64,000 bases of DNA from Nocardia nova SH22a (lineage in GTDB: Bacteria; Actinomycetota; Actinomycetes; Mycobacteriales; Mycobacteriaceae), in contig NZ_CP006850.1 in NCBI RefSeq assembly GCF_000523235.1, positions 620,001-684,000 of the forward strand, written 5' to 3'. This document shows, one piece after another, positions 37,050 to 45,464 of this stretch; position 1 is the first letter of the stretch; the number at the start of each line of letters is the position of its first letter. The notes under the pieces were generated by a model that did not search any database, had not been told where the DNA came from, and was given only the letters and a program-made list of their open reading frames with translations. The translations under genes were made by a program, and so were the position numbers.

Positions 37050-37964
37050 ATGGTGGATCGAGTTCTGGTGACACTCGACGGCGCTGTCCAGGATGCGGAC
37101 GCGCCGTTTCTCTTCGCGGACGATATCGGCGCACTACGGGGCGACGGTGTTTTCGAGACGGTACTGGTACGCGACGGCAAGGCGAGTGCATTGGAATTGC
37201 ATCTGGCTCGGCTTCGCCGTTCCGCGCAGGCATTGGATCTACCCGATCCCGATGTCGGCCTGTGGCGTACGGCGGTGGAGACCGCGGCCAAGGAATGGGG
37301 CAGTGAACGCGAGGGCGTGCTGCGCATGATCGTGACCCGCGGCCGCGACGGCGCCGAATCCACCCGGCCGGGGTCGGGTGGACTGTCCGGCCCCACCGCG
37401 GATCCGACCGGATACGTTCTGGTCGTCCCCGTCCCCGAGCGGGTGAACAAGGCTCGCACGGACGGCGTTTCGGTGATCACCCTGGCGCGGGGCGTCTCCA
37501 CCGAACTGGCCACCAATGCGCCCTGGTTGCTGATGGGCGCCAAAACGCTGTCCTACGCGACGAATATGGCCGCACTGCGGTTCGCCGCGCGCATGGACGC
37601 CGACGACGTGATCTTCACCAGCACCGAGCATCGGGTGCTGGAGGGGCCGCGCTCGACGGTGGTCATCCAGCGCGACAAGCAACTGCTCACCCCGCCGGCG
37701 CGCGACGGCGTACTGCCCGGAATCACGCAGCGCGCGTTGTTTGCCGAGGCCGAGAAGGCCGGGTGGGAATGCAAGTACAAGTCGCTGTTCACCGCCGATC
37801 TTGTTACCGCCGACAGTGTTTGGCTACTGAGCAGCATCGCGCTGGCGGCCCGGGTCGTGCGGCTGGACGGACTGCGGATGTCGGCGCCCGACTGTGCCGA
37901 CGAGATCGTCGAGATGGTCGGTCGTGGCATCGATCGGGCCTGGAACATCGCCGACTGGAACTAG
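37050..37964 (+). CDS. pabC: Aminodeoxychorismate lyase (PLP fold type IV)
   Basis: A 304-residue fold-type IV PLP enzyme that releases pyruvate from 4-amino-4-deoxychorismate to give p-aminobenzoate for folate. GDGVFETVLVRDG is the N-terminal active-site loop, LLMGAKTLSYATNMAAL carries the Schiff-base lysine, and DGVLPGITQRAL is the phosphate-binding turn. It corresponds to Rv0812. D- or branched-chain aminotransferase activity cannot be excluded from sequence, but the pairing with folate-binding YgfZ favours a folate role. Confidence 0.88.
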   Translation: MVDRVLVTLDGAVQDADAPFLFADDIGALRGDGVFETVLVRDGKASALELHLARLRRSAQALDLPDPDVGLWRTAVETAAKEWGSEREGVLRMIVTRGRDGAESTRPGSGGLSGPTADPTGYVLVVPVPERVNKARTDGVSVITLARGVSTELATNAPWLLMGAKTLSYATNMAALRFAARMDADDVIFTSTEHRVLEGPRSTVVIQRDKQLLTPPARDGVLPGITQRALFAEAEKAGWECKYKSLFTADLVTADSVWLLSSIALAARVVRLDGLRMSAPDCADEIVEMVGRGIDRAWNIADWN

Positions 37965-38099
37965 AATTCCCGGCTGTCGCGGGTGTCGGGTGACCGGCGG
38001 GAACGATCCGGAACGCCGAACCCGTTACTGCGCAGCAAAGATTGTTGGAGTGTCGTGACGTAGGACTCGTTGCTCCGCGACCGTTCCGGCGTAGTCTCT

Positions 38100-38117
38100 A
38101 CTACGACATGTCGTAGT
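38100..38117. promoter_or_regulatory. 18-bp perfect palindrome upstream of cydA, candidate operator
   Basis: ACTACGACATGTCGTAGT is fully self-complementary and ends 37 bp before the cydA ATG. Its outer ACTAC/GTAGT arms resemble the TACTAC/GTAGTA dyads bound by BlaI/MecI/CopY-type repressors, a resemblance noted from memory. It may control cydABDC. Confidence 0.6.
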
Positions 38118-38154
38118 TCGTGTGGATGTCCGCATGACACAGGAGGCCGCCGGG

Positions 38155-39603
38155 ATGGATGTCGTCGACGTCTCACGTTGGCAATTCGGGATCACGACCG
38201 TCTATCACTTCATTTTCGTACCGCTGACCATCGGTCTCGCACCTCTGGTCGCCGGAATGCAGACGGCGTGGGTGATCACGGGCAAGGATCATTGGTATCG
38301 GCTGACGAAATTCTTCGGCAAGCTGTTCATGATCAACTTCGCGCTCGGTGTCGCCACCGGCATCGTGCAGGAATTCCAGTTCGGGATGAACTGGAGCGAG
38401 TATTCGCGCTTCGTCGGCGACGTCTTCGGCGCACCGCTGGCAATGGAGGGGCTGGCCGCGTTCTTCCTGGAATCGACATTCCTGGGGCTGTGGATCTTCG
38501 GCTGGTCGCGACTGCCGAAAGTGGTTCACCTCGCGACCATTTGGATGGTCGCGATCGGTGTGAACGCCTCGGCGTACTTCATCATCGCCGCCAATTCGTT
38601 CATGCAGCACCCGGTGGGCGCGAAATACAATCCGGAAACGCACCGCGCCGAACTCGAGAGCATCGGCACACTGCTCACGAACAACACGGCGCTGGCGGCC
38701 TTTCCGCACGTCGTGGCCGGTGCGCTGCTCACCGCCGGCACCTTCGTGGCGGGTATCGGCGGCTGGTGGATGGTGCGCAACGCGCGCTCGGGTGACGCCG
38801 ACCGGATGGCCGAGGCGCGGGCGATGTGGCGCCCTGCCGCGCGCTGCGGGATGTGGGTGATCATCGTCTCGGGCATCGCGCTGGTCATCACCGGCGATAT
38901 GCAGGGCAAGCTGATGTTCAAACAGCAGCCGATGAAGATGGCCTCGGCGGAATCGCTGTGCCACACCGAAACCGATCCCAACTTCTCGATATTGACGGTC
39001 GGCACCCACAACAACTGTGACAGCGTCACCCACGTCATCCAGGTTCCCGGCGTCCTGCCGTTCCTGGCCGAAGGAAAATTCAGCGGCGTGACCCTGCAGG
39101 GGGTCAAGGATCTGCAGGCCAGTTACAACGAGAAGTTCGGCCCGGGCGATTACCGGCCGAATCTGTTCGTCACCTACTGGACCTTCCGCGCCATGATCGG
39201 CTGGGCGATCGGCTCGGCGGCCATTGCGCTGCTGGGCTTCTGGATGACCAGGCGCGGCAGAATTCCCGATCAGAACTGGTTCAAATGGCTGAGCCTGATC
39301 TGTATTCCCACGCCGTTCCTGGCCAACAGCGCGGGCTGGGTCTTCACCGAGATGGGCCGCCAGCCCTGGGTGGTCGCACCCAATCCGACCGGTAATCCGG
39401 ATATCCGGATGACGGTGCAGCAGGCGGTATCCGGCCACACCGCCGGTACCGTATTGACCTCGCTGATCGTGTTCACCCTGCTCTACGGCGTCCTCGCGAT
39501 CGTGTGGTTCTTCCTGATGCGCCGCTACGTTGTCGCCGGACCCGAACAACCGCCGTCGGAGTCGGAATCGGCTGCGGTGGACAAACTTTCGTTCGCATAC
39601 TGA
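38155..39603 (+). CDS. cydA: Cytochrome bd ubiquinol/menaquinol oxidase subunit I
   Basis: The heme-carrying subunit of the high-affinity terminal oxidase, 482 residues with nine membrane helices. WQFGITTVYHFIFVPLTIGL contains the heme b595 His of TM1. The GRQPW motif in TEMGRQPWVVAPN is the family hallmark, and the central Q-loop is of the short type. ATG 38155 is chosen because AGGAGG at 38141-38146 precedes it; earlier in-frame ATGs at 38122 and 38134 lack this spacing. It leads cydABDC, an operon needed under low oxygen or when the bcc-aa3 branch is blocked. Confidence 0.96.
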   Translation: MDVVDVSRWQFGITTVYHFIFVPLTIGLAPLVAGMQTAWVITGKDHWYRLTKFFGKLFMINFALGVATGIVQEFQFGMNWSEYSRFVGDVFGAPLAMEGLAAFFLESTFLGLWIFGWSRLPKVVHLATIWMVAIGVNASAYFIIAANSFMQHPVGAKYNPETHRAELESIGTLLTNNTALAAFPHVVAGALLTAGTFVAGIGGWWMVRNARSGDADRMAEARAMWRPAARCGMWVIIVSGIALVITGDMQGKLMFKQQPMKMASAESLCHTETDPNFSILTVGTHNNCDSVTHVIQVPGVLPFLAEGKFSGVTLQGVKDLQASYNEKFGPGDYRPNLFVTYWTFRAMIGWAIGSAAIALLGFWMTRRGRIPDQNWFKWLSLICIPTPFLANSAGWVFTEMGRQPWVVAPNPTGNPDIRMTVQQAVSGHTAGTVLTSLIVFTLLYGVLAIVWFFLMRRYVVAGPEQPPSESESAAVDKLSFAY

Positions 39604-39614
39604 GGAGTGAGAGG

Positions 39615-40670
39615 ATGAGTCTTCCCGAATTCTGGTTCTTGCTTATCGGTGTGCTGTTCACCGGATATTTCGTCCTCGAGGGATTCGATTTCGGCGTCGG
39701 GATCCTGATGCCGATCATCGGCCGCGGCGACGAGACGCGAAAACGCGCCGTGCTCAACACGATCGGGCCGGTCTGGGACGGTAACGAGGTGTGGCTGATC
39801 ACCGCGGGTGGCGCCATGTTCGCGGCCTTCCCCGAGTGGTACGCCAGCCTGTTCTCCGGGTTCTATCTGGCGCTGCTGCTGATTCTGGTGGCGCTGATCG
39901 TGCGGGCGGTGGCCATCGAGTGGCGCGGCAAGATCAACGATCCGCGCTGGCGCTGGTGGTGCGATGCGGCCATCATCTTCGGTTCCTGGGTGCCCGCACT
40001 GGCCTGGGGGCTGGCCTTCGCGAATATCGTGCACGGCGTGAAGCTCAACGAGCACCGGCAGATCGAGGGCGGATTCCTCGCTCTGCTCACGCCCTACGCC
40101 CTGCTCGGCGCGGCGACCCTGCTGTTGCTGTTCGTCCTGCACGGGGCGGTGTTCATCGCGCTCAAGACCGGCGGGACGATCCGGGACACGGCCGAGGGGA
40201 TCGCCCGGGGCGTATGGGTGCCGACGGTCGCCGTGGTCGCGGCCTTCGGGCTGTGGACCCAGTTCGCGCACGGCAAGGGCTGGACGTGGATTCCCCTGGC
40301 GCTGGCGGTGGCCGGGCTCCTGCTGGCCGGTGGGGCGGTACTGCGCCACCGCGACGGCTGGGCCTTCACCGGTACCGCCATCACCGTGGTGGCCGCGATC
40401 GTGCTGCTGTTCGGGGCGCTGTTCCCGTACGTGCTGCCCTCGACCCTCGACGCCGCCTACGGCCTGACCGTCGACGGCCGTACGGTCGACGGGCGCGCCA
40501 CGGTCAGCGCGTCCTCCACGCACTACACGCTGGTGGTGATGAGCTGGGTCGCGGTGGTGCTGACCCCGGTCGTGCTGCTCTACCAGGGCTGGACGTACTG
40601 GGTGTTCCGCAAGCGCATCACCGTCGAGCAGATCCCCGCGCCCATCGGCCTGCCGCTGCGCAGCCGGTAA
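39615..40670 (+). CDS. cydB: Cytochrome bd oxidase subunit II
   Basis: A 351-residue polytopic partner of CydA. EFWFLLIGVLFTGYFVLEGF and DFGVGILMPIIGRGD are the conserved TM1 region, NEVWLITAGGAMFAAFP follows, and VLHGAVFIALKT is a mid-protein helix. GAGGAG and GAGAGG lie just before the ATG, 11 bp after cydA. Confidence 0.96.
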   Translation: MSLPEFWFLLIGVLFTGYFVLEGFDFGVGILMPIIGRGDETRKRAVLNTIGPVWDGNEVWLITAGGAMFAAFPEWYASLFSGFYLALLLILVALIVRAVAIEWRGKINDPRWRWWCDAAIIFGSWVPALAWGLAFANIVHGVKLNEHRQIEGGFLALLTPYALLGAATLLLLFVLHGAVFIALKTGGTIRDTAEGIARGVWVPTVAVVAAFGLWTQFAHGKGWTWIPLALAVAGLLLAGGAVLRHRDGWAFTGTAITVVAAIVLLFGALFPYVLPSTLDAAYGLTVDGRTVDGRATVSASSTHYTLVVMSWVAVVLTPVVLLYQGWTYWVFRKRITVEQIPAPIGLPLRSR

Positions 40671-40676
40671 CCGGTC

Positions 40677-42998
40677 ATGGCTCGGCCCGTCGACCCCCGG
40701 CTGTGGCGGTACGCCCGCTCGGCACGTCGCTACCTGATTGCGAGCGTGGGACTTTCGCTGGCGATCACGGCGGGCATCGTCGTCGCCGCGCTCATGCTGG
40801 CCCGGATCGCGGCGGGTGTGATCACCGATCCGGGGCGCCGCACGGTGGGGATGTGGACCGCCGAACTGGTGGTTCTCGCGGTCGCCATCGCGGGCCGGGT
40901 GGTGGCGACCTGGTGGCAGTCGCGGCTGGCGCATCGTGCCGGAGCGCAGGTTGTCGCGGAACTGGAGACCTCCGTCCTCGCCGCCGGTGCCGGGCTGCCG
41001 CCCCGGGAATTGGATTCGCGCCGAACCGAACTCGCGGTGGTCGTGGGCGACGGTCTGGCCGGACTGCGCTCCTATCTCACCGGATATCTGCCCGCGCTGT
41101 TGCTGGCCGCGCTGGTGCCGCCGATCGTGCTGGCCGTCATCGCCGCGCACGATCTCACCGCCGCGATCATCATCCTGGTGACGCTGCCGCTGATCCCGAT
41201 CTTCATGATCCTGATCGGATGGATGACACAGGGCCGGGCGGACGCGGCCCTCACCGCCACCACCCGGCTGTCGGATCAGATGCTCGACCTGTTCGCCGGA
41301 ATGCCGACACTGCGCGCACTGGGCCGGGAATCCGGTGCGGCCGAACCGGATGCGCCGACCATGCGCCATCGCGTGCGGGAGCTGGGCGAGGCGCTGCGCG
41401 TGCGCACCATGGCGACGCTGCGGATGGCATTCCTGTCCTCGATGGTGCTGGAGATGCTGGCGACACTGTGCGTGGCGCTGGTCGCGGTGTCGATCGGTAT
41501 GCGACTGGTATTCGGTCACATGGGCCTCTACGCCGGTCTGCTCGGCTTGATCCTCGCCCCCGAGGTGTACCTGCCGTTGCGGGCGGTGGGGGAGCGGTTT
41601 CATGCCGCGCAGGACGGAATGGCGGCCGCCGAACGGGCTTTCGCGGTGTTGGATCCGGAGTCCGCGTCCGGCAATGCCGGTGAGCGTGCGGGCACCGGTG
41701 CGTCCGAGCATCCCGGCGAGTGCGCGAACACGGGTGCGCCTGGAAATGCCGGTGCGGGCGGGACTGCCGATGGGCGTGCTGGTGCCTGTGCAACCGGGAG
41801 CGCTGGCTGGCGTGCGGGCACGGGTTCGTCCGGCAACGCTGGTGAGTGTGCGGACGTCGGTACGCGCGGGGATGCTGCCTTACCTGGTGTCGCCCGTCCT
41901 CGCGGTGGCGAGCTGATTGCGCGAACGACGCCCGCGCGGCTGATTGGTCCGGCTGCGTTCAGCGGATCGATCGAATTGTGCGACCTGGGGGTGAAATCCA
42001 GGGACGGATACGCCCCGGCGGGGTTGTCCGCGGTCATCCGTTCAGGGGCTGTCACGGTGTTGGCCGGTGCGAACGGAAGTGGCAAATCGACCGCGCTACA
42101 GGCGGTTCTGGGACTCACCGCGCCGGATCGTGGACGTGTGCTCGTCGCCGGGCGTCCGGTCGGCGAACTGGATTCCGCCGATTGGTGGGCGCGGGTCGCC
42201 TGGTTGCCGCAGCGGCCGGTGCTGCTGCCCGGAACGCTGCGGGAGAATCTGGAACTGTTCGGCGCCCGACCGGACACTCCGGACATCGACCGTGCCTGTG
42301 CCGCAACCGGTTTCGACGCGGTGCTCGCGGAGCTGCCCGACGGCTGGGACACCGTCGTGGGCACCGGCGGACTGGGGCTGTCCCTCGGCCAGCGTCAGCG
42401 CCTTGCCCTGGTCCGAGTCCTGGCCGCCGACCGCCCCGTACTCCTCCTCGACGAACCGACGGCCCACCTGGACGACCGCAGCGAGGCAACCGTTCTCGCC
42501 GCCCTGTCCGAACGAGCCCGCGAGGGCGCCACCGTCATCGTCGTTGCCCACCGCCCGACGCTCCTCGCCATCGCCGACCACATCGTCGAGGTGCACGCGG
42601 AACACTTCTCCGCGAACGACCACGATGCGGCATCCGGCACCTCGCCGACCACGCAGGCTGATTCCGCACCGATGGGCGATGCCGAGCGGGGTTCGCAGCT
42701 GGTCGTAGACAGGCAGTCGAGCGGCGCGCAGCGGGGCGGGGCCGCTCGTCCCGAGCCCGCCGGGTATCCGAACCGTTCGGGGTCACGAGAGCAGACCGAG
42801 TACAAGGGAGATGCCGCGGAACGCCTGGGCGAGCCATCCCGTGGGGTCGCGATTCCGGAGCGAGGAGGCGCGCCGACAGCGGGCGAATCGACGCCGGGAG
42901 TGGAACTAGGCGCCCAGTCGGTCTACGCGCGAACAGGATCCGAAACCCGGATACCGGAGGACGAGTGGTGCCGTACCGGGAAGGGCGGTCGGCGGTGA
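40677..42998 (+). CDS. cydD: Thiol/heme exporter ABC subunit CydD with unusual insert and tail
   Basis: A half-transporter needed for cytochrome bd assembly; CydDC exports cysteine and glutathione or related reductants. Six membrane helices fill residues 1-310. The NBD has GANGSGKST (Walker A, near residue 464), LSLGQRQRLAL (signature) and PVLLLDEPTAHLD (Walker B). Two features are odd. A Gly/Ala/Thr-rich linker of about 75-90 residues (about 327-415) with degenerate repeats such as SGNAGE separates TMD and NBD. A hydrophilic tail of about 130 residues follows the NBD. At 773 residues it is about 200 longer than usual. The last 34 bp overlap cydC. Confidence 0.93.
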   Translation: MARPVDPRLWRYARSARRYLIASVGLSLAITAGIVVAALMLARIAAGVITDPGRRTVGMWTAELVVLAVAIAGRVVATWWQSRLAHRAGAQVVAELETSVLAAGAGLPPRELDSRRTELAVVVGDGLAGLRSYLTGYLPALLLAALVPPIVLAVIAAHDLTAAIIILVTLPLIPIFMILIGWMTQGRADAALTATTRLSDQMLDLFAGMPTLRALGRESGAAEPDAPTMRHRVRELGEALRVRTMATLRMAFLSSMVLEMLATLCVALVAVSIGMRLVFGHMGLYAGLLGLILAPEVYLPLRAVGERFHAAQDGMAAAERAFAVLDPESASGNAGERAGTGASEHPGECANTGAPGNAGAGGTADGRAGACATGSAGWRAGTGSSGNAGECADVGTRGDAALPGVARPRGGELIARTTPARLIGPAAFSGSIELCDLGVKSRDGYAPAGLSAVIRSGAVTVLAGANGSGKSTALQAVLGLTAPDRGRVLVAGRPVGELDSADWWARVAWLPQRPVLLPGTLRENLELFGARPDTPDIDRACAATGFDAVLAELPDGWDTVVGTGGLGLSLGQRQRLALVRVLAADRPVLLLDEPTAHLDDRSEATVLAALSERAREGATVIVVAHRPTLLAIADHIVEVHAEHFSANDHDAASGTSPTTQADSAPMGDAERGSQLVVDRQSSGAQRGGAARPEPAGYPNRSGSREQTEYKGDAAERLGEPSRGVAIPERGGAPTAGESTPGVELGAQSVYARTGSETRIPEDEWCRTGKGGRR
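41660..41885 (+). repeat. Degenerate minisatellite encoding the CydD linker
   Basis: Imperfect copies of a sequence like GGCAATGCCGGTG(A/C)G, near 41670, 41744 and 41834, and related GTGCGGGCACCGG blocks encode the low-complexity linker of CydD. The copies are divergent and in frame. Confidence 0.55.
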
Positions 42999-45109
42999 GG
43001 AGCCTGTGGTCGGATCTGCGTGAGCTGCGGCGGGTGTCGGAGATCTTGCCGTGGCGGGTGCTGGTGTCGATCTGCTGGGGGACGGTCGCGCTGGGGAGCG
43101 GGCTGGGGTTGGCGGCCCTGGCGGCGTGGTTGATCGCGCGGGCCTGGCAGATGCCGCCCGTGCTCGATCTGAGTGTGGCCGTGGTCGCCGTGCGGGCGCT
43201 GGGAATCTCGCGGGGACTGTTCCGCTATATCGAGCGGCTCGCCACACACGATGTCGCTCTGCGCGCGATGACGACCGCGCGCACCGCCGTCTACACGGCA
43301 CTGGCACGGGCCGATATGTGGACCGTGCGCCGCGGGAGTCTCGGCGGGTCGCTCGAGACCGGTCGCTCGGTGAACGGGGACGCGGTCGGAAATGAGACTG
43401 CCCACGTAGCAGCCGGACGAGATGGATCCGCCGCAGTCGTACGAGCGGGTTGCCGCGGCGGAACAGGGCGAGATGGTCAGGGTGGCGCCGGAACTGCGGG
43501 GGTCGATCGGATAATCGGGCGGGATGGCTCGCGTGCAGTCGGAGGTCGGAGCGCCGTTGAAGCGGCAGAGCGAGATGGTTCGGCGGTTGTCGGCGGCGGG
43601 GGCGCTGGTGAGGTGGTGGGACAGGATGATTCGCGCGCGTTCGAATTCGTCGGTGCCGACTGTGATCGGAATGGCAGGTCCGGCAACGGGGCTGCGGCTG
43701 CTACCGGTGACACGAGGGCGAGCGCGGGATCGGACGATGGCGGGCTGGGGAGAGGGTCTGGGGCGGCGGCGCTGCTTCGGCGTGGGGATCTACTGACGCG
43801 GATCGGGGCCGATATCGACGATCTCGGTGCGGTTGTCGTCAGGGCGCTGGTGCCGATCGCGGTGGCGGTGCTGTTGTCGGTTGCCGCCGTCGCGCTGCTG
43901 GCCACGATCTCGGTTCCGGCTGCCGCGATTCTGGCTGTCGCACTGCTGGTTTCGGGCGCCTTCGCGCCCTGGCTCTCCGCGCGGGCGGCGCGTGCGGCCG
44001 AACTCGCGGTGCAGTCCGATCGTGCCGAATTCCGGGCGGCCGCTGTCACGGTGCTCGATCACGCGGCCGAACTGCGGGTCGCGGGGCGGCTCGACGACGC
44101 GATGAACACCGCGTCCGAAGCATCCCGCCGAGCGGTCGCGGCCGAGGATCGTGCCGCGACACACAGCGCTTGGGCCGCCGCCGCGACACCGCTGTCGATC
44201 GGCGCCAGTGTGCTCGGGGCACTGCTCATCGGAATCGTGCTGTACGGCAGTGGTTCCGGCGCGCCCGTCGAGCCGTTGCAGCCTGCCTCGCCGGGCGGTA
44301 TCACGCCGATGGCCTTCGCCGTACTCGTCCTGTTGCCGCTGTCCGCATTCGAAGCCGTCGCTGTATTGCCCGCGGCCGCACAGGCACTCACCAAAGGACG
44401 TGCCGCCCTGCATCGGATTCGCGCGCTCAGCACGGCCGAGGCCCCGCCGAACGGCTCACCCGAGGATCGGTCCACCGCATCGGTGCGCACGGAAACCACA
44501 CGAGAGGGTCTGCGCGACAGGCTGACTCGCGCTCTGTCCGACATCCCGCCGGGCCGCCGGATCGCGGTCGTCGGCCCGAGCGGAGCGGGGAAGACCACCT
44601 TGCTCATGGCATGGGCGGGACTGTTCGACACACCGCACCCCGGCCGCACCTTCTTCGCCGAGGACGCCCACCTGTTCGGCACGACCGTACTCGAGAACCT
44701 GCGTGTGGCGCGGGGTGACCTGACCGCCGCCGAGGCCGAAACCGCTTTGCGCGCAGTGGGTTCGGGTGACTGGCTCGATGCTCAGCCCGACGGTGTGGAG
44801 ACCGATCTGATCGGCGGCGCCGCGGCGGTCTCGGGCGGCCAGCGCCGTCGACTGCTGCTGGCCCGCGCCCTCGTCGCACCGGCGGACACCCTGCTGCTGG
44901 ACGAACCCACCGAGCACATGGACGCCGCCGCCGGCGCCGACCTGCTGCGCGCACTGCTGGACGAGACCAGCGGCCTGATCGCACCGGACCGCACCGTGGT
45001 CGTCGTGACCCACCAACTGCCCCCGGACCACCGCGCCGACACCGTGATCACCGTCCGGCCGGGCGGTGTGGTCTCGATCACACATCGCGAAGCGGCTGGT
45101 AGATCTTGA
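42965..45109 (+). CDS. cydC: Thiol/heme exporter ABC subunit CydC with a large TMD insertion
   Basis: The second CydDC half-transporter, 714 residues. ALGISRGLFRYIERLATHDV and the NBD motifs VVGPSGAGKTTLL, AAVSGGQRRRLLLARAL and TLLLDEPTEHMD identify it. A Gly/Ala/Arg/Asp-rich insert of about 145 residues (about 121-268) breaks the transmembrane domain between ARADMWTVRRG and LLRRGDLLTRIGADIDDL, which are contiguous in normal CydC. The insert repeats RDGSxAV-like units. GTG 42965 has GGAGG 4 nt upstream and overlaps cydD by 34 bp; GTG 42995, overlapping the cydD stop, is the alternative. Confidence 0.92.
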   Translation: MVPYREGRSAVRSLWSDLRELRRVSEILPWRVLVSICWGTVALGSGLGLAALAAWLIARAWQMPPVLDLSVAVVAVRALGISRGLFRYIERLATHDVALRAMTTARTAVYTALARADMWTVRRGSLGGSLETGRSVNGDAVGNETAHVAAGRDGSAAVVRAGCRGGTGRDGQGGAGTAGVDRIIGRDGSRAVGGRSAVEAAERDGSAVVGGGGAGEVVGQDDSRAFEFVGADCDRNGRSGNGAAAATGDTRASAGSDDGGLGRGSGAAALLRRGDLLTRIGADIDDLGAVVVRALVPIAVAVLLSVAAVALLATISVPAAAILAVALLVSGAFAPWLSARAARAAELAVQSDRAEFRAAAVTVLDHAAELRVAGRLDDAMNTASEASRRAVAAEDRAATHSAWAAAATPLSIGASVLGALLIGIVLYGSGSGAPVEPLQPASPGGITPMAFAVLVLLPLSAFEAVAVLPAAAQALTKGRAALHRIRALSTAEAPPNGSPEDRSTASVRTETTREGLRDRLTRALSDIPPGRRIAVVGPSGAGKTTLLMAWAGLFDTPHPGRTFFAEDAHLFGTTVLENLRVARGDLTAAEAETALRAVGSGDWLDAQPDGVETDLIGGAAAVSGGQRRRLLLARALVAPADTLLLDEPTEHMDAAAGADLLRALLDETSGLIAPDRTVVVVTHQLPPDHRADTVITVRPGGVVSITHREAAGRS
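43415..43770 (+). repeat. Degenerate repeats encoding the CydC insertion
   Basis: GAGATGGATCCG (near 43420), GGGATGGCTCGC (near 43522), GAGATGGTTCGG (near 43569) and related blocks recur within the DNA for the CydC insertion, giving repeated RDGSxA units in the protein. The copies are diverged. Confidence 0.5.
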
Positions 45110-45153
45110 TGAAACCCCAGGTCGAAGCCGGATTCAGCGCAGCGAAAAATCCG

Positions 45154-45183
45154 TTGCGACCCACCACCCGCCGCCGGTAGCTT
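45154..45183 (+). promoter_or_regulatory. Sigma-A-like promoter of the structured element
   Basis: TTGCGA at 45154-45159 and TAGCTT at 45178-45183 are spaced 18 bp, which would start an RNA near 45190, shortly before the strong Shine-Dalgarno. Confidence 0.45.
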
Positions 45184-45189
45184 CATCTG

Positions 45190-45416
45190 TACACGGGAAA
45201 GGAGGTGGTTCGAAGAATGGATATTCAGAGGACGCGTGAGGTGGCTGCCGGTTGAGCGCCACAGCCGTGGTGACCTACCACGGCACGCTGCAGAGGATTT
45301 CCTCTCCGCGCGAGCGCTGAGCTAATCCAAGGCAGTCACCCGGCCCCCGAGCCCCCGGTTTGTCCGACCGGGAACCGCGATGAGACACCGTCTCCGCAGG
45401 TAAGGCTCGGGGGCCG
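45190..45416 (+). ncRNA. Candidate structured RNA with three-way junction
   Basis: The stems visible by eye are GCCGTGGT/ACCACGGC (45264-45271 with 45277-45284), AGAGG/CCTCT (45292-45296 with 45301-45305) and the closing stem CGGCCCCCGAGCC/GGCTCGGGGGCCG (45341-45353 with 45404-45416). The closing stem encloses CCCGGT/ACCGGG (45354-45359 with 45367-45372) and GAGAC/GTCTC (45382-45386 with 45390-45394), giving a three-way junction. I cannot assign it to a named riboswitch. It could be a regulatory leader, an sRNA or an attenuator built on the mini-ORF. Confidence 0.55.
45217..45255 (+). CDS. 12-codon mini-ORF with perfect Shine-Dalgarno (candidate leader peptide)
   Basis: ATG GAT ATT ... GGT TGA encodes MDIQRTREVAAG. 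AAAGGAGGTG at 45198-45207, essentially a full complement of the 16S rRNA 3' end, precedes it by 9 nt, which is exceptional for this window, where most starts are leaderless or weak. The ORF is followed within 10 nt by hairpins. The product has no recognisable function; translation itself may be the regulatory event. Confidence 0.5.
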   Translation: MDIQRTREVAAG

Positions 45417-45452
45417 TACCCGCTTTCCGAGAGAGATTTCCGCCCTACGCGA

Positions 45453-45458
45453 TAGGCT
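45453..45458 (+). promoter_or_regulatory. -10 hexamer of leaderless Uma2 gene
   Basis: TAGGCT is 6 nt upstream of the ATG at 45465, with no Shine-Dalgarno. Confidence 0.6.
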
Positions 45459-45464
45459 TACGTC

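Larger units (their letters stand above)
45110..45464. other. Intergenic region between cydC and the Uma2 gene, mostly structured RNA element
   Basis: This 355-bp gap contains a sigma-A-like promoter, a 12-codon ORF with a perfect Shine-Dalgarno, and several hairpins closed by a 13-bp long-range stem. All are listed separately. The Uma2 gene downstream has its own leaderless promoter, so the element is probably an independent transcript. Confidence 0.6.

Noticed and set aside
39525..41711. 728-codon minus-strand open frame opposite cydB-cydD
   Set aside because: Composition is Arg/His/Gln-rich with no domain, whereas the plus strand encodes full CydB and CydD.
43524..43796. Separate gene inside the CydC insertion
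   Set aside because: The alternative frame is open only because of GC-rich repeat DNA. The CydC frame continues through with intact domains on both sides.
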